A stretch of 64,000 bases of DNA. It comes from Leguminivora glycinivorella (taxonomy: Eukaryota > Arthropoda > Insecta > Lepidoptera > Tortricidae). Each line of letters begins with the position of its first letter. The first letter of the stretch is position 1. Location: contig NC_062983.1 in assembly GCF_023078275.1 (NCBI RefSeq), positions 10,595,001 to 10,659,000 of the forward strand, written 5' to 3'. Under the pieces are notes generated by a model. That model made no database searches and was not told the origin of the DNA. It saw only the letters and a list, made by a program, of their open reading frames with translations. Positions 11,510 through 24,822 of this stretch are shown in pieces. A program made the translations under genes and the position numbers.

Positions 11510-11936
11510 ATTTAGATAACTCGCATGAACACGATGTCTTTTTCGTACTACATCCATCCACCTTGTGCTGGGTTTTCCTTGAGATGGAAGGTTTTTATAC
11601 CAAATTACCTACATAGTCAGCAGAATTTCTTATAACGTAACCCGTATATATACCATCGCAACTAGCACTCAATGCATTTTGTCGGTTAGGTTCTCGTGCC
11701 TAAAGTAGAAAATATAACTAACTTACCAACTTCCAGATTCATAAAATTAAATAGTATTTACAGAACTTATCCGGACTAACCCAAACAATCATAGCCATTA
11801 CTAAAGCTTTAGACGAGCTGATTGATCCCACTTTTTATTGAGCTTAAAATATCCGATATTATGGCAGAGCTTTGCATCAACATACCTGAGGGCTTTACCG
11901 ACTCTTGTGTGTTTATGAAAGCTTAACTGTGGATGC

Positions 11937-12943
11937 TTTTTAGGGTTCCGTACCAAAAAGGTACAAAAGGAACCCTTATGGTGCGACTCTGTCCGTCTGT
12001 CTGTCCGTCTGTCACATTGTTAAATATCTCGAGAACTACTTATGCTGTCGATATGAAATTTGGAATAGTTATAAACATTGTGAACCTCTACAAGTTGAAA
12101 GATTTTTTTTTTAATTAATTAATATAAATGATAGAAAATGGCCAAAATGAAAGGGGGGCAAACTGAAAATTTCAAGTAACTAGGTCTAGTGGGGTATCGT
12201 TAGAAAGAGCTCAAACTGTACATATCAAAACATTTTTTTATAATTTTTTGGTTGTGGAAAAAAAATGTTTTTTGAAGGAAAATGTAAAAAAAATACCGTT
12301 CCCCCCCTTATCTCCGAAGTTTACCAACATAAATTTATGAAATTTTCACTAAACATGACTATTATAATGAATATTACAGGAAAAATAAAATCGTACACAT
12401 ATCTTGAAAACTTTTTTTTTAATTTATAAAAAACCTTTCAGATTTACATTTTCAATTTCAATACCCTTGCGGGTGTTTATTGTACCTGTATTTTTTAACA
12501 AAATAACAATGAAATTACCTGCTTTCAAATAGAGGCAAAATGGTTAAAATCGGTTCACGCAATAAACAATTATTCCATAAAAATCATCCTCCATACTATC
12601 TCGCGCACATTAGTTTACTCAATTTGCCGATAGATGTCGCTGTACGTTGAACGCTCATTTCCTACATCGCGTTTTTCCTGATATAATGAGGTCGGTTCAG
12701 GAGCGTTCTTGCGACATGTCGTAAGTCGTAAACTATTGAAATCGAATAGTCTTGATTTTATTTGGACGTTGTCTAACAATAAAATTGTATATTAAAATAT
12801 TACTTGTTATGTGGGAAATTGAGTCTTGAGGGATTTAGTCAAATCTGTAGAGCTCTATGAATAACATTTTGATGATTCAACTATTGAAAGTTTGTACGGA
12901 ACCCTCGGTGAGCGAGTCCGACTCGCACTTGACCGGTTTTTTT
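11937..12943 (+). repeat. AGGGTTCCGTACC-family repeat, copy 3 (longest)
   Basis: Starts TTTTTAGGGTTCCGTACC with AGGAACCCTTATGG soon after, then a TCTG/TCCG stretch and a body with 'ccccccttatctccgaag'. It ends with TACGGAACCCTCGGTGAG, the hairpin GCGAGT / ACTCGC (12912-12917, 12921-12926) and 'acttgaccggtttttt'. It is about 1 kb and non-coding. Confidence 0.75.
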
Positions 12944-13114
12944 ATTATCATGAGAAGTTCGCTGTTTTGAATAAACAAGTTTGTTACGAGATTCGGAATG
13001 GGTTTAAAGTTTTTATTCAAACGGTTTTTATTGAAGTCTGGAAGTTATACCACCTATAAGTAAGTACTAACTTGGTATGGTAAACCAACTTCAAAAATAA
13101 TTATGTAATTATCC

Positions 13115-13235
13115 TTAATACGTTCACGGACAGCTAGTGACATCATCTGTCATGGGCCAAAGCCTTTGGCTTTTGTTTCCTTTGGCCCAAAGGAAACAAA
13201 AGCCTACGCGTATGCTACGTGTCCACGAATGTGTT
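13115..13235. repeat. Palindrome with perfect 18 bp arms
   Basis: GGCTTTTGTTTCCTTTGG at 13168-13185 and its exact complement at 13187-13204 are separated by one base. An outer pair around 'ttaatacgttcacggaca' and 'tgtccacgaatgtgttaa' extends the symmetry imperfectly. It is likely a small MITE. With a one-base loop it would form a cruciform rather than a typical microRNA hairpin. Confidence 0.7.
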
Positions 13236-13779
13236 AATATCCCTACTTACTTAACCTATCTGATCTACGTACTCAAATATTATTTAAGAAGTAGAATCTA
13301 TTTCTTATGAGAATAAATTAGCCTCAAAACTAAAATATTCACGCTAAAATGAAGACAGGATACATTACTTAGTTTTAGAACTTTTAGACCACAATTAAAA
13401 GTTATTGAACTATGTACCTACATTTAGTTGGGCCGTTTTGGAGGTTTTGTTTTGTGATGCAAGTCGGATAGGAAGCAGGAACATAATTTCTCCTACGTGC
13501 TGGACAAAACCAATACAACCAATATGTTAAATAAAATAAAAAAGAATTTACTTCATCCCTTGCGGCACTTTACGATGTATCACTTCAATTAAGTATAACA
13601 ACAGTTACAAAACGGTTGAATCCCTCGGGAACAATAACGTAGCAGCACTTCCCCAATCAACAAAACTACAGTCATATTTGTTTTATCGTTATCTATCAAC
13701 CATAATGACTTAATAGCTTGATTGACCCGAATTGTGATCAATTTTATTGTTGCCCTAATTGACTCAAGAGCCACGAATT

Positions 13780-14240
13780 CCGCAGGGCTGTCACATCACA
13801 GACACCTCCGCTCATAAACGCATGCAATCCCAATCTCCCAACCTGCATAGATGAAACCCTAGTGCAGCCATCTCCCACCCTACCTGCATTTCTCTCTCGC
13901 TCGTTCGCTGAGAAAGTGTGACCCGTCTCGTTCACACCTCAAAATCCCATTCGGCCGTTTTCGTTTATGCTCGGATGCAATAGCCGGTGTGCCCCGCAGC
14001 TAAACATAATTCCGCCAGTCAGTCGCTCTTCGGACGTCGGGGGATGCGTATCGCTGCCGACGGCTCGTTCGCGCTCGAAACATCGTACCGGCCCCGTATG
14101 TTTGTGTAGGGATGTTTGCCCCGAGATAGTGCGGCCTATAAAGCGACGGAAGGATTTGTGACTGTGCTGTGAACTGTGTTTCAGAGTCGGACGAAAGTTT
14201 GCCGTTCAGTGCTGCTCCCGGGTTGATGGTCAGTTTTACA
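13780..14240 (+). promoter_or_regulatory. GC/CpG-rich island, candidate promoter and first exon
   Basis: Between AT-rich flanks, this block is rich in GC and CpG. It includes 'tcggacgtcgggggatgcg', TATAAAG at 14137-14143, and arthropod initiator-like TCAGA (14181) and TTCAGT (14205). Spacing from the TATA to either initiator (46-71 bases) is longer than usual, so the core promoter assignment is weak. Two short open frames cross it in opposite directions (13744-13935 minus, 13967-14161 plus) and neither resembles a known protein. It could also be a GC-rich repeat relic or an enhancer. Confidence 0.3.
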
Positions 14241-17200
14241 TTTCGAGATATAACGGATGTGGTTAATGTGATCTGTTTGATTGTAGAAAGTAAACATATG
14301 TCAGATGATATTCAGTGAGACGCCGACAATGTAGTTGACGGCTGACAACGATTTAATGGAAGCAAACGTACAGCGGAAACATGAAATGATTTTGTTACAG
14401 GATAAATGTTATGATGTTTCAGCATTAACAGTTATTTAGTAGGTAATTTGATCTGACTGAAATTTGATGAAACGTTTCGCACCAGGCCATAAAATGACAA
14501 TAAAATAAATAAACAAAATTGGTCTTTGAACTTCGAAATATGAAAACGTAAATCAGAAACCGCTGTATCATAAAATTTATAATGAACTGATGGATTTATA
14601 TTAATCTAAGCATTATTCAAATTAAAGCACGTGGGTGGAATAAATAGTAACAATGAAATAGCATTTTCGAGATGAACACATAACAAAACAATTCATTACA
14701 ACAATAGAGTATTGTTTGTGATTGAAGCTTACCTTTTTTATTAGTAATTACTTGTATTCGTGCAAGTTAATAGAATTATTTCCGTGGGTTGGACAACAGA
14801 TAGCTTTAGAAAATCAATTAATGGTTTAACTTTTGTATGGGTTCTAACGATGCGTGTGTATTTACGGATCATTACTTGCATTGAGATTGGGTTTCGAAAC
14901 TATAATAAATCAGTTATTACCACATAAAGAAATATAGAAGTGAACGTTAAATACATTACAGCAAATTAATAACTTTTTTACTACCTATGGTACCCATGAT
15001 ACTTTGCTTTTAATAATTATTGCAGTTTTATTGGTTCTTAGTTCTTTGCGTCTATTAGCATCACATTTCACGAAACGATGATCAATGATTTCAATTGAAC
15101 AGCAATGTTCCGTGATGGGAAAAATATACAAATTTGCTACAATTATACATAGATAATTATTATAAAGACCGAACGGGATATTGATACAGCAAATAAGGTG
15201 TATACAATAAACAGATCTCACTAACACCCCTGTAGCTGACCAAAAATCCGGTAAAACAATTAAGGAAATTTATCAATTCGCAGATCATATTACCCATCAA
15301 GATCTCTAAGAAGAAATTTCATTACAGGATTGAAGAGAAACAAGTAAGTTACTTCTCTTTATTACATAGTTACATATTCATAAATCTATGTTGCAGAATT
15401 AATGCGATTTGGACCATCATACAAGAATTTTGAAATGTGCCGGTTTACGAAAATTCTATTGGTTGTAAGGACAAGCTGTTTTTAAATATCCATTCATGAC
15501 GTCTTAAGATCCGTTGCAAGAAACACTTCAACAGGATCAAAAATGAATCAAGAAATATCAATGACGACAAAATCTTCAATCGCAATACAGAATTGAAGAT
15601 AAAATAAACAAATTCACTAATTAACGTTCATAATGTTTATGTTGAGTCTGTGTCTAATTTCTGTAATGCACGCTCCGTAGAACTTCGCTCTGAATTGGAG
15701 TTGACGCGTTGTTACGACTCCTTTTGTATTTGCTGAGTCCACAGGATAATTATGTTGGTATCATTAGTATGACATGTCGTGTTTGACTTTAATTTAATAA
15801 GTGTATTTTAGGATAATTCTCTCATCATTGTCACCAACATTGAAATTTGAACATTAAAATTAAACTTGCAAAGCATATACACCTACTTACACATCCTTTA
15901 TGAATTTCATAGAAGTGTCTGAATCATCACTGGTGGGGTGACTTTCCTTTAACAGTAGGTGGTTGACCGATAAACTATTCATAACTAAATAATTATCTGC
16001 TTATGACACACCTCAACAATTGCCATTACCTATCAGTTAAATGCCTATGTCAGTTTTGCATAAATACATGATTGTATCTTAGAAATCTAGACATGAATAT
16101 GGCATTTACTCAAATTTATAATCATTTGTTATATTTGTAAAAAAGGAATAAAAATAAACTTCAGATATGACGCATCATTAAAATTCCTCATCATCACAAA
16201 AACATTGGCACCTTAAAAATTTGGTCCAGCATATATACATCACGGCTGGTATTCGAACGAACTATTCTTAACAAATGTAGTGCTTGGTTAACATGCTTGT
16301 ACTGACGTTCTATGATGGATGTACCCATTCTATCAATGTATCCATTGGTAGTCACTTTCACGTTATTCCGTGCTTCTTTTATTTTTAGTACATCGTTAGC
16401 ATTATGTTCGTTAATAGTAACTGTCGATTTGTTAATTGTAAGAACGTTATAGGTTATAGGTATCAAACATTTATTGGCCAATTTTATTGGTTTCTCCGAT
16501 AGATTATTACTAGCGTTAGTAAAGTTACGAATGTCGTCAATTATCGACTACCTCTTCCCACGTTTTCGCGCGAAGTTGTCATTAAACTAGGCCCTTTGCG
16601 TCTTTGTTTATATACCCTTCATTAACATTTACCTAGTCTTAAATTTATATTCAGCAATTACAAAATAGCCTAAATATCACCTAAAATAAATTTTGAGAAC
16701 ACGTATGAACTATATAACCTGCTTAACTACTTAGTTTAAAATAGAATATAGGTAAATCTGTTTTTGAACCACATTTCTTTCCAATAGTACAAAAATTAAG
16801 AATCTCAAAATATTTATGATCACTCAACTATAAATAATAAGCCAAGTTGAAAAGAAACATCTTTTCAAAGTACTGGGGCCAAAGCGAAAAAAACTGTGGC
16901 CGTATCGGCTTCTTTTCATTAAAGATCATTAGACTTTGGACGAAAAATGAAAAATAAATAAAAGAGGCTTGCGGAGGCTTCTGAGGGAGTTTCGGAGCAA
17001 GTTCTATTATGAGGGAATTTCTGTGGTGACTGCTTACGGTTTTATGTTTATGACTTTGTAAATAATATAAAATCTCCTTCAGATTTTTACTGGTTCTGCT
17101 GAAGAAATTTGTTACGTCATCGGGGCTTTCCTTGGTCTACTTTGCAAATTGTAAACTTGGAACTTCTACGTTTGATAGAATTACTTGTGTTTTAACCATT

Positions 17201-19060
17201 TTACAAATGCTAGTTTGACCTAATGTAGTTTCCAATATTGTTATTAAGTGTAGGATCAGCATTACAAAAGTTATGGAATTTATAAAACAGTGGAATATTG
17301 GGAAATCTCAAAGAGCAGACTGTCTGTTTTGTAAGGAATACTATTTACATAAATAAATACAAGAATGATGATCGCAAACTTCTTTATTTAATCAATTACA
17401 AATCGGAAAGACATTATTCAACTGCATTAAACGCATCTTGATAACAACTCACGCTATAAGAAAATGCCTGCAATTATTTACAACTTCAAAATCAGATTCA
17501 AGTTCTCAGTAACCTATTATCTCCATCTAACGAAATAAGTAACTTAATATTATTCAAGACGTGACTTTAGTAAAACAAAGTCATATCTGACTATGATACT
17601 GATACGAGATGAGTCTTTGTCTTATTACAGCTTTGAGGTGTCTTTATATTTATTTTAACTGGCAACCCAGGCACGACTTGACTCCATATAAATCTCGCGA
17701 ATACATTTTAACGTAATGGCCAGGAAGTAGATCTTGGTGAAAATCTCACCTAGGGAATGTTTTAAATGAACTGCAAGCCCAGCTTTCAAGTTGTTCTTGT
17801 AAACACCTCATATTTACTTCAATAGACCAAAACAAGCAGTTTTATGTTACAAAGCACACATGCATCCAACTGAGTTATTAACATTTAGGTACAGCTAAAA
17901 TGTGCACAACACAACTAAATTTAATAGTATCTAGCACGATTTTAATGTTGTCTCCGTACAATGCTGTTCACATACACAATCTGCACAACACACAGCATTT
18001 AATTAACCGGATCTAATCTAACAGTACCGGGAGCAGCAGGAGGTTGATGCTGGCTGCTCAGATAAAGGGCGACATGCACCATCGGGTGAATAGATAGGGT
18101 GCATTACACTGTCCTGTTTGACTATCCTAATTAGAACGGAGTTGAAAGTTTTCCGAAACGAAACCATTATTGTCCCTTTTAATTATAATTCCTGCTGTTT
18201 TACTTGATTTCTTAAAATTCCAAGGTTACCCTAAGATGTATTGATCCAGTTTAAGCTCAAATCTTTTTTAATAAACAACAATTTGGTCGCACATCTTATT
18301 TTGTCAATTAAATCCTTTGCCATCATTTTGCATGTAACTTAAACCATGTTGCAATGACTTGACTGTCGTCTGTCGAAGACGATATCGGGCACGATATCGC
18401 ATCCATAATTCTTAGCGCGTCCCCAATACAGAGGTGTCATGGAATCGCTTGTCGAGTCCGAGTATAAGCCAAGCCAAGCCAGTATAAGATCTTTCTATCC
18501 TCATGAATGTTGCGGGTTGAGAGGTCGCTTTCCGCAGATTCAACAGGAATTACGCCGCTAGCGTTGGACCAATGTAAATTCTCTGATCTCAATTCTTAAC
18601 GGAGTGAAGTTGGATAGTGCAACAACGGCCTTATGCGATTGCAAGGGTAATGCAGTCTCCTCATTAGTGCAGATCCAGTGCATGATCGCACTGACATTGA
18701 CGGTAATGTTGCGATTGTGGCACATTATGTGCTCGAAGGATTTTAACTGTTAAGAGAGTTAGTTTATGCGGGTAAAGGATTTAAATGGATAGAAAAGGAG
18801 AATAAGTCAGTCGTCAAATGAAGGTTTAGATTGAACTATGTATTTACTCGTACTGAGAAACTTAACCTTTTGGTTAAGTAAGTTATAAGGTCAGCCGGGA
18901 TAAATGTGTCTGGTGGAGTGAATGCATATTTAGAAAATATCTTGTATGACCATTATAGCCGTATCAATTAAAAGTTTGGGGACATTTTAAAGTTAAACAC
19001 TGATGGTTGCAACAGCTCTAAAATATTATATATAGAAGCCAAGAAGGTATCTTTAAAAGA
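14241..19060. other. Repeat-poor non-coding DNA
   Basis: Nearly 5 kb with no transposable element, tandem repeat or gene that I can support, in contrast to the dense flanks. A 95-codon minus frame at 16194-16481 is unrecognised and has no supporting context. The stretch could be intronic or regulatory DNA of a neighbouring gene. Confidence 0.45.
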
Positions 19061-19177
19061 TGCATTTCACCCACCAGCTCAACGAGGGTGCGGTGTGCTG
19101 ATGACGGGAGGACTTACGGAACTAACTTGTTCCGTTTATTGTCCTTTGAGTCTTCGGCAACCCGAACCCTCCTTAGA

Positions 19178-19363
19178 ACTTGTACACTCCTTTTTACTGT
19201 GTACTTAACACAGCAAAAGGGAATGTACAAGTTTCTAATGGGGTGGCAACGCGCATGTGACACTGTTTGAGTTGCAGGCGTCCATAGGTTACGGTGACCG
19301 CTTTACATCAGGCGGGCCGTATACTTGTTTGCCACCGACGTAGTATAAAAAAAAAAAAAACCA
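19178..19363 (+). repeat. Lepidopteran LINE/SINE-type repeat with poly-A tail
   Basis: Contains 'gtacaagtttctaatgggg', 'ggcaacgcgcatgtgacac', 'gttacggtgaccgcttt' and 'gccaccgacgtagtat', and ends in an uninterrupted A run (19347-19360). Its left end is a hairpin: 'aacttgtacactcctttt' pairs with 'aaaagggaatgtacaagtt'. It is the same family as the segments at 2.63 and 42.11 kb. Confidence 0.7.
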
Positions 19364-19369
19364 CATGAT

Positions 19370-21930
19370 ATAATTCCGGCTGACTTAAGTTGTTTCTCCC
19401 AAGTCCCAACGCTTTAGTAATTATTGAGAATTCAAGTTTAAATGATAAATTAGAAACGCATGTTATGATTTCTTTCTATGAAGACTTACACATTAAAATT
19501 ACTGACCTAACATTACTAATATCCGTCCAAGATTATGTTTGCCATCCGTTATAACGCAAGCCATATCTCGTCAATATTCATATCCCATCATAAAATATTG
19601 CATACATTCCGCGCTGTTTACGTACAGTACCAAACATTTATTTTATCGGATCCGGACGTTTTGTAAACAGTCTAATTTTGAGCCTTTGATGTAACGGCAT
19701 TACTGACTTATGGAACGGCGGAGTGTTCAACAAATGTCAAGTATGATATAAATGATTTTATACATAAGAAATCAGAAAGTATTAGTTTTGCAATTTTTAT
19801 TCACGAGAAACAATATCAATTACTACTAGGTACCTTTGTGGCAATACAACAAAAGGCGGTTAACGTTTTTTTTTTTTCAAAACTACATACAGGAAAAAGA
19901 ATATATATGTCTTTTACATTAAATCAAAAGATATTAGGTACTAAAGTGCTTTTCTTAATAGAGTCCTGCCGCTTGCGCCTCCTATTCCAAACCAGATCAC
20001 GGCCATGATTTATGGTACAAATATTGAACAAATTTTGTCGTAAGCAACGTTATGGTCTGCTGCCATCCCGTTCCCGGCATTATATTTCAATCCTGATTAA
20101 ATTATAGCCATCATAAACAACTTTAAAGGGAAATTCTGACACAAATGGAACCAATTATGGCAATAAATAAATTACCTATTAAAATTCACCAAATTAAACG
20201 ATGTTCGGTACACTATAAACTGTTCAAAAGTGTGATTATTTATGTTTTAATAGCTGTTTGCAGAAAAGCAATTTAGTTTGTGATGACCGTTGGTTCTGTG
20301 TTTGCGTTTGATTGTACAGCTATTAACTTAGCTGGTACGATTTCCGCTACATGCGACTGGCATGTTTGCTGTTTTGTTTGTAATGAAAGTTTTTTTTGGT
20401 CTTGAATGCATCATTAAGCTGTACTTTAGAATTTATTAAGTATTGGTAAGTTGCTTACGAAAAAGATGCAAAATGGCTCTGACGATTTAAGAAATCGTCA
20501 TTAAGAGCGTGTTGTGTGCTGGCTGGGTAAAGGACGGTGCCCGCTTTTCCATTTCTCCTGGCTCTAAGCAGTGATTTGCTTTTTTTATAGGAGCATAATA
20601 ACTACGAAAATTAAAAGTAGATCGGCTGGTTCTATCAATTGATCAATGATTTATTTTATTTCAATTGTCCAAATTTTTATAATAACTTATACTTGGTCAC
20701 ACAAAGATCCCTGAAACTGTTCAATAACTGTTACAGAGATTGGTGCCTAAAGTAACCAAGGCGATCATAAAATATGTAGCGGCTGGTCTTAGCTCAGTGT
20801 ATTTTTATTAAAAAAGTTTCCATGTCCTGTCTCCGCAGGTACGTTGCAAATTTGGCCGATGTCAATCTTCTTATATTAAATATTTTCGGCCACGAGTCAA
20901 ACTTGCAAGGAACCTTTGGAAATTTAATTAATTTCCTGTTTATTTAAAAAAAATATTCGCACGTTTAAAAACTGAATAAATAAATTCGTAACCAAGACAC
21001 GAGATAAAAAATTATATACTTGTTTTGTTTGTTTATTTTGTAGTTTCACAGTGCCTTGGTGTTAACTATAATGCTGCGTTACTTTTTGATCAATAAATAA
21101 ATAAATACTTCATAATAATTGTTAAACAATGTTGCGTTACGATGAATGTTGTTGGACTTAATAACTTTGTGTACGAAAAATTGTATCCTTTTGAAAATCC
21201 TCGATTAACAGCTCTTTAAACGGAACACCGGAAAATCGGTGAATCAATCAATCAACAACGACACTTTCCAGAAATCTATCAAAGTCACAAAGTTTTTATG
21301 AAAAATAACGAAGGTGTCAAAATGACAAAATAAAATGGTTCTTTACCTGAAAGTTGAAAAACCGAGTGTCATAATTTCCGTCTAGCGAGTGTCAAATTTT
21401 GTGTGGACCAGCGTTGCTCGACGGTTTTTCGTTTTCGAAGTTTGCGGTGGAACCTCTGATTTATTAAACATCAAGAGAGAACTTGTAACGTCGTTTGAAA
21501 CTTGTCGGGAGTTGGAAATTAGTTGTCCATCTTCGTATTAAGATGAAAGGAGGCTATAGACATCCTGCTATAATCTGAAGCATGGAATTGGTCGTACTTA
21601 AAATGTTCGAAGCAAGTTTTAATTAGTAAAAGATCGAATACTGATTTTAATGAAAATTATCTACTACTTAAAACTTTAAAGATGTAAAAGTATTTTTTTA
21701 AGAAAGCATTTTCAAATAATATGTCGGATTCTTCTTTGATCAATTCACTAGCGATATCAAAATGTATGTATATTACCTGCAACTCCTGTAGTTTGATGCG
21801 TAACTTTTATATTAAATTTATTCTTTTTAACGCAAAATCAAAAGCTTATCTAAGATTAGTGACTTAAGTAGTGATGCAGAGTCTATTACAGGGACTACAA
21901 GTAAATCGAACGAAAAATGTTAAATCTAAG
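19370..21930. other. Non-coding, repeat-poor
   Basis: AT-rich DNA without recognisable genes or elements. Confidence 0.4.
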
Positions 21931-21932
21931 TA

Positions 21933-22160
21933 AGGTACAGCGGGGCAAATCTCGACTGGGTCAATTGTAACTAATCCATTTTTCCATTATTACACTATAA
22001 TGTTTATTTCTACATGTCACGTTTCTACGTGTTGGTACTGAACACGCATACCATATATGACCGGTGGACACTCTATTTAATAATGCAAACATTGTAAAAC
22101 ATGGAAAAAAAATGGATCAGTTACAGTTGCTCCCCAGTCGAGATTTGTCCCGCTGTACCT
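21933..22160. mobile_element. MITE with TA target duplication
   Basis: Left end AGGTACAGCGGGGCAAATCT and right end AGATTTGTCCCGCTGTACCT are inverted copies with one mismatch in the first 20. The symmetry continues through 'cgactggg' and 'taactgatccattttt'-type sequence. TA flanks both sides (21931-21932, 22161-22162). It is 228 bp and non-coding. The TA site suggests a Tc1/mariner/pogo-group transposase. Confidence 0.8.
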
Positions 22161-22443
22161 TACTAATAATTAACTATTTAGCTACTCAATTTATTCGTCC
22201 CATCATTTTCTTGGGAACCGTTGTAGCAATAGACAAACGTTAACGTAAGTAACCAGTAACCACATACGTATAAAGTTGTAGTCATCCAAACAAAAAAACC
22301 ATTGACACCTAAATTGAAGGGAGGCATTCAAATAAAAAGTAATTACAATCCCTTGGTTTTACATAAAGGAAAGGAAGTGTCTATTAACACGTCCTCATTA
22401 GTAGTAGTATTCAATAGGCAAAGAACTACACCTTTTAGCCTTA

Positions 22444-22565
22444 CCTAGCCAACGTCACTATCGCTTACGATCCGTAGCTCTCACCAGCGTTCTTCCGTAT
22501 TGGCGCGACAGAGCCAATTGCATTTCGATCGTCACGTAGCGTCATCGATTATCACTTTGGCTAGG
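22444..22565. mobile_element. MITE, copy 1 of a CCTAGCCAA family
   Basis: CCTAGCCAA with 'tcactatcg' at the left is inverted at the right as 'cgattatcactttggctagg'. The interior ('tagctctcac', 'ttc...gcgcgacagagcca', 'tttcgatcg') matches the diverged copy at 45.05 kb in the same orientation. Confidence 0.65.
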
Positions 22566-22569
22566 CCGG

Positions 22570-24815
22570 CAGTCCATATGCGACTAATCTTTATCATCAA
22601 TACCTGTCTTATTTGTATTCGCTTACGGGTTAAATTGCCTTGATATGTTACTTTCTGTTGGCGGTCAGAAATTGAATAGGAAGCAACAGGAGCACTTTCC
22701 GCAATAAATTAGTAGTGCTCTGGAATCGTTACGCCTTTTGGGGCTTCTTCGAATTGTTTTGTTTCCTTAATATGAAAGCCTAATAAACTTCAAGAAATAC
22801 TTGTGTATTATTTTACTTTCTGCGAACATGTACCTACTGTATTATGATTATGTAACATTATAACAATTATCTTATATTAATTCTAATTATAATAATTATT
22901 TAGCTTTCCGTGAATTTGTTAGGCATTGTCTCGTACATTTACAAATTTCCTGAAACATATTTGTAGGTTTATGATTTTTTATAAAAATTAAAACATTTTA
23001 TCTATAAAACACTTTAATATAAATACCAAATACTGATACAAAAATATTTTCGGTGCAGCGTACGGAATGCTCCATTCATGAAGAGCTAACATTATTTTAA
23101 CTCAGTTTTTAAGCAAATATGTCATTCTCAAAAAAAATGGATTTTTACATTAATTGTAATAGTATGATGTGTTAAGTGACGTCTATTACCATTGCGGCAC
23201 TTACACCTTTAAGCATTATTGACCTATAAGTTAATTTTACCTGCAAAAATTGTGCTTTCATTATTAAAATAAACTATGCCCCGTCGTTCAAGAGCTCGAC
23301 AATAAAGGACCCCATGACGTTATTACTCGAACAAAGCATTTACAAAACTAGACAGTTAGGGCCTTTTGTTTGACAATAGGCAATACGGCACTCGAACACC
23401 TCTTTAGTTGTTTTATGGCTCTTTCAAGTGCCATTGTGAAATTTGTGAAAGACAACTATTGAAATGTACTATTTTCCGCAATCAGACAGAATTTGATGGA
23501 GTCTCTTTGTCAGCATGAAAGGTAATTATTCCGTGTGCCGTGGTAGCAATTTTGTCGACATGGGGTAAAACTTTACAACATATACCACATGTGAGTGACT
23601 TTTCTAGTTGAATTGTGAGTCACTACTCTTTAATTCGACTTTAAAAGTATACGTCGGATGTATCGAAAACATTCGCGCCTAGCGGTTTAGCGGCATACTT
23701 AAAAAGATCACTGATTATAATTTATTTCCTAACAATTACAAACATAAAAAATTGTAACATTCAATCAAATCGTTATTAAAAACTCACGGTGATCATTAAA
23801 GTGCGAAATTCCATTAAGATTAAAATAAAGCATAGTTAACATAGTATTGGCACGCGTTTAGCGACGAATAAAAAAAATATATTTAAAAATTAAAAAAAAC
23901 TGATAATCACATCTTAATTTTAATACGTTGATAACTCTATATTAGAAATTTGGTTGATCTAACTTTTTGCGTTTGTAAGTTATTGATGATGGACGTTGAC
24001 CGGCGAAAATGCACTGTGAACAAATACGTGAAAAATCCCCTTGGTCTGGGTCAATGATTGCTAAATTGTTGAATTTCCAGAAAACTACTAGGCAATAATT
24101 ATTACCCAAATCATTATTTCATTAAAGTACAATTAAATAATAGTGGCAAAATAATTCAAAATATCCACTCCTTGCGGTCCACACGGAATCAACAGACAAA
24201 AAAGATGGATGAAAATCTTGTTCAGAGGATGATGAATACTATTTTCAGAAAAGTCCGTAATTTTGTGCATAAACATACTGAATGATTGAAATATATGTGA
24301 CACGCTATAAATTAATAAACGATCTTTTATATTCTGCAATAAAAAATATTGTTTACTTTTTTCTTTTCATTTAAAAATTAAATTCCTCCCATCGCGTACC
24401 AATTCTAAATTAACTATGCTTTATGCAGAGCAATTTAAAAGTCGTAAACGGTGTAGTATTCGATAACTTTTGATATATCTTAATTAAACCTAGCGTTTAA
24501 AACCATAGGAAAAAGCGGTAAATTGACCAGTAAACTATTAAAGAAATCAAGAGGAATCGAGTTTGATTCTGTCTCAATAAATATAAAGTAGAACACACTA
24601 CTCATTCTTTATAAACTGCCAGTAAGGAAGAAACGTGCTGGAACTATTAAGCCACTGCCATAAAATAGACCTCTGTTACCCTTAGTACCGTTAATAGAAC
24701 TAAAGTTAAAGAGGATTATATTCTCCTATAAATTAACAGGTGCAATTTCATTTCATTATACTAGTATAAAAGTGCGTTGAGTTTAGAACTACACATAATT
24801 ATAAAGTAGTAAGTT
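22570..24815. other. Non-coding, no recognised element
   Basis: AT-rich DNA. A 68-codon minus frame at 24133-24339 has no recognisable similarity. Confidence 0.4.
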
Positions 24816-24822
24816 ATTATAA

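Noticed and set aside
13168..13204. microRNA precursor
   Set aside because: A single-base loop is not compatible with a normal precursor; a palindromic MITE core fits better.
16194..16481. A 95-codon minus frame in the repeat-poor region
   Set aside because: AT-rich composition, no recognised motif and no splice or promoter context; chance is likely.
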